DNA from: an uncultured Acetatifactor sp.
Lineage (GTDB): Bacteria > Bacillota > Clostridia > Lachnospirales > Lachnospiraceae
Assembly: GCA_910589655.1 (NCBI GenBank)
Contig: CAJUTJ010000093.1
Location: forward strand, 1 to 64,000
DNA: 64,000 nt
Direction of reading: 5' to 3'
The notes below the pieces were generated by a model that was given only the letters and a program-made list of their open reading frames with translations, did no database searches and was not told the DNA's origin. Positions 62,565 to 64,000 of this stretch are shown piece after piece. How positions within the stretch are numbered: position 1 is the first letter of the stretch; each line of letters begins with the position of its first letter. The translations under genes were made by a program, and so were the position numbers.

Positions 62565-63440
62565 CTATAGTTTTTTCAAATAATGCCCGATAACACTGAC
62601 TCCCTCATTTACTACAATAAAAGCCTTGGGGTCATATTTATGGACAATTGTTTTCAGACGCCCTACCTCATATTTTGACAACAGTATATATAAGATATGA
62701 GAACGGTCATAGGTATACGCACCTAGCGTAGACCATTTGGTAACGCCTCTTCCCAGTTCCTGAAACACTTCTTTTTCCAATGCCGTAGTGTCGGCCTTGG
62801 TAATCACATGTACTTCTACATTGATATTCTGTGTATGCACCTTATCCATAGCCACGGAATATACTGCGGCATAAATAACGGAGTACACCACTATGTCCAA
62901 ATCAAACAGAAATGCACAGGTGCCGTAGAGCGCCAGATTCACCAGCAGCCCTACCTTGCCCACGCTGAAATCCTGCTTCCATCTCGTCAGCAGTACTCCC
63001 ACGATGTCCATTCCGCCTCCCGAAGAGCCCATTCGCAGCATTATCCCCGATCCGGCCCCCGATATAATGCCTCCTACCACACAAGCCGCCATCACGTCTT
63101 CCACCACCGGGATAACGGGAACCAAGGACAGGAACAATGTCATGGCAGTGACGGAGATCACCGTCTTGGTCAGGAATTTACGTCCTATCTTTGTAAAAGC
63201 CACTATAAAAATAGGAATATTAATCAAATAGTAAATCACACCGGCAATGTCGAAAGCATTGAATTGCAGATGCAGAAATTCCGCAAGCAAAGTACGGATC
63301 ACCTGACAGATTCCCATAACCCCGCCGGTGTAAAGCGCAGCCGGCACTATAAAGAGATTAATTCCCGCTGCATACAAAAATGCACCTGCAATACATGCCA
63401 ATGCCTTTTTTCCTTCGTCAAGCAATAATTTTTTATCCAT
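62565..63440 (-). CDS. YitT-family membrane protein
   Basis: A 291-residue protein with five to six membrane segments (DUF161-type; AAGINLFIVPAALYTGGVMG, GAGSGIMLRMGSSGGGMDIV) and a C-terminal DUF2179 domain of about 80 residues (VHVITKADTTALEKEVFQEL, RGVTKWSTLGAYTYDRSHIL). The substrate is unknown. The start is taken as ATG 63440, just after the trxA stop; a TTG start at 63464 overlapping trxA is possible. Confidence 0.92.
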   Translation of the reverse strand: MDKKLLLDEGKKALACIAGAFLYAAGINLFIVPAALYTGGVMGICQVIRTLLAEFLHLQFNAFDIAGVIYYLINIPIFIVAFTKIGRKFLTKTVISVTAMTLFLSLVPVIPVVEDVMAACVVGGIISGAGSGIMLRMGSSGGGMDIVGVLLTRWKQDFSVGKVGLLVNLALYGTCAFLFDLDIVVYSVIYAAVYSVAMDKVHTQNINVEVHVITKADTTALEKEVFQELGRGVTKWSTLGAYTYDRSHILYILLSKYEVGRLKTIVHKYDPKAFIVVNEGVSVIGHYLKKL

Positions 63441-63447
63441 ATCAGTT

Positions 63448-63762
63448 TTATGCCCGCTCCGCAAAATTTTTTAAATCTGCCGCCGACATTGCGCCCACTT
63501 GGGTTGCACAAGCTTTTCCGTCTTTGAACACCATAAACGTGGGAATGCTCGCCACACGGTATCTTTGGGCAATCTGCATATTCTCGTCAATATTGCATTT
63601 TCCCACCTTTATCTTTCCGTCAAGTTCCTCCGCCATTTTTTCCACAATGGGCGCCATCATTTTACAGGGACCGCACCAATCCGCAAAAAAATCTACCAGT
63701 ACAGGAACGGATGACTGCAATACCTCCTGCTCAAAGTTGTCGGTCGTAAACTTATATTCCAT
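63448..63762 (-). CDS. trxA: thioredoxin
   Basis: A 104-residue cytoplasmic thiol-disulfide reductase with the redox motif WCGPC in DFFADWCGPCKMMAPIVEK and the cis-Pro loop in ASIPTFMVFKDG. AAAGGAG lies seven bases before ATG 63762. It lies 3 bp after trmB, so the genes are probably co-transcribed. Confidence 0.97.
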   Translation of the reverse strand: MEYKFTTDNFEQEVLQSSVPVLVDFFADWCGPCKMMAPIVEKMAEELDGKIKVGKCNIDENMQIAQRYRVASIPTFMVFKDGKACATQVGAMSAADLKNFAERA

Positions 63763-63765
63763 CTT

Positions 63766-64000
63766 CTATCTCCTTTCCGCACCGTCTGACGGTGCCTGCG
63801 TTTCTTCCCATACCATGGGATGTGTCTGTAACCTGCTTCCCGCATCAGGCAAAATAATGTATTTACAGATGGGATTCCCCATGGCAGAAAATTTTTCTTC
63901 ATATTCCGTCATCACATTGCCTTCCATCAAAGCGTCGTCGCCGTGCAGGTCATATGTGATTATTTCCGCCTTCCAGCCCGCAGGAGCCAGCTCCTCCACG
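63766..64000 (-). CDS. trmB: tRNA (guanine-N7)-methyltransferase TrmB, C-terminal part
   Basis: About 78 residues are in the window; the gene continues beyond its right edge. The end carries the TrmB signature NVMTEYEEKFSAMGNPICKY preceded by YDLHGDDALMEG, which forms part of the tRNA-binding and active site. TrmB methylates G46 of tRNAs using SAM. The remaining residues (LQTHPMVWEETQAPSDGAERR) are a variable tail. Confidence 0.85.
   Translation of the reverse strand, partial: VEELAPAGWKAEIITYDLHGDDALMEGNVMTEYEEKFSAMGNPICKYIILPDAGSRLQTHPMVWEETQAPSDGAERR

Overview
The window looks like chromosome of a spore-forming, anaerobic Firmicute, most likely a Lachnospiraceae (Clostridium cluster XIVa). 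This rests on the spoIIE-like/divIC/yabQ/yabP/rqcP/HU/mazG block beside tilS-hpt-ftsH, a CotS-type coat protein, LplB/LplC-type sugar ABC permeases, a GH112 phosphorylase, strong GGAGG ribosome binding sites and moderate GC with AT-rich spacers. No rRNA, tRNA, CRISPR array or complete insertion sequence was seen. Nearly all genes lie on the minus strand; the plus-strand exceptions are at 29.9, 40.8, 47.0 and 61.6 kb.

Layout. (1) 0.1-3.5 kb: AT-rich ABC-2 export operon (two permeases, ATPase, exported protein) beside a gene remnant. (2) 3.8-9.9 kb: a cell-wall enzyme joining amidase and NodB deacetylase domains, and a two-component system flanked by two exported proteins. (3) 10-12 kb: cytoplasmic GH13 amylase. 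(4) 12.4-24.9 kb: housekeeping and sporulation block: ftsH, hpt, tilS, a membrane-less SpoIIE-like phosphatase, divIC, yabQ, yabP, rqcP, HU, mazG, PEGA lipoprotein, CotS-like protein, cca. (5) 25-31 kb: HAD phosphatase, SurA/PrsA-like foldase, oligoendopeptidase F, membrane protein. (6) 31-41.8 kb: a rhamnogalacturonan-I utilisation locus: GH112 phosphorylase, acetylesterase-like protein, GH105 hydrolase, solute-binding protein, two permeases and a divergent AraC regulator. (7) 42-48 kb: a 2-isopropylmalate synthase fused to an AraC-type DNA-binding domain, with a promoter and a direct repeat placed like an AraC-family operator; then a DUF1576 membrane protein and an OFA-type MFS transporter. 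(8) 48.5-50.2 kb: AAA-like/PD-(D/E)XK protein. (9) 50.5-60.6 kb: ten-gene Mrp/MBH-type cation/proton antiporter operon with four antiporter-like subunits and no hydrogenase genes. (10) 60.7-64 kb: cytidylate-kinase-like protein, RibD-like reductase, YitT protein, thioredoxin and the 3' end of trmB.

Four observations stand out. The LeuA-AraC fusion could be a metabolic enzyme that regulates its own transcription. A family of modular hairpin elements sits just 5' of many start codons, often carries the ribosome binding site, and has one in-frame copy inside tilS. The Mrp/MBH-type operon has three extra pump-like subunits where hydrogenase genes would be expected, and its MrpF has a 15-residue repeat tail. 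The GH112 enzyme's context points to galactosyl-rhamnose rather than lacto-N-biose as substrate. All functions are inferred by reading the sequence; no database search was run.
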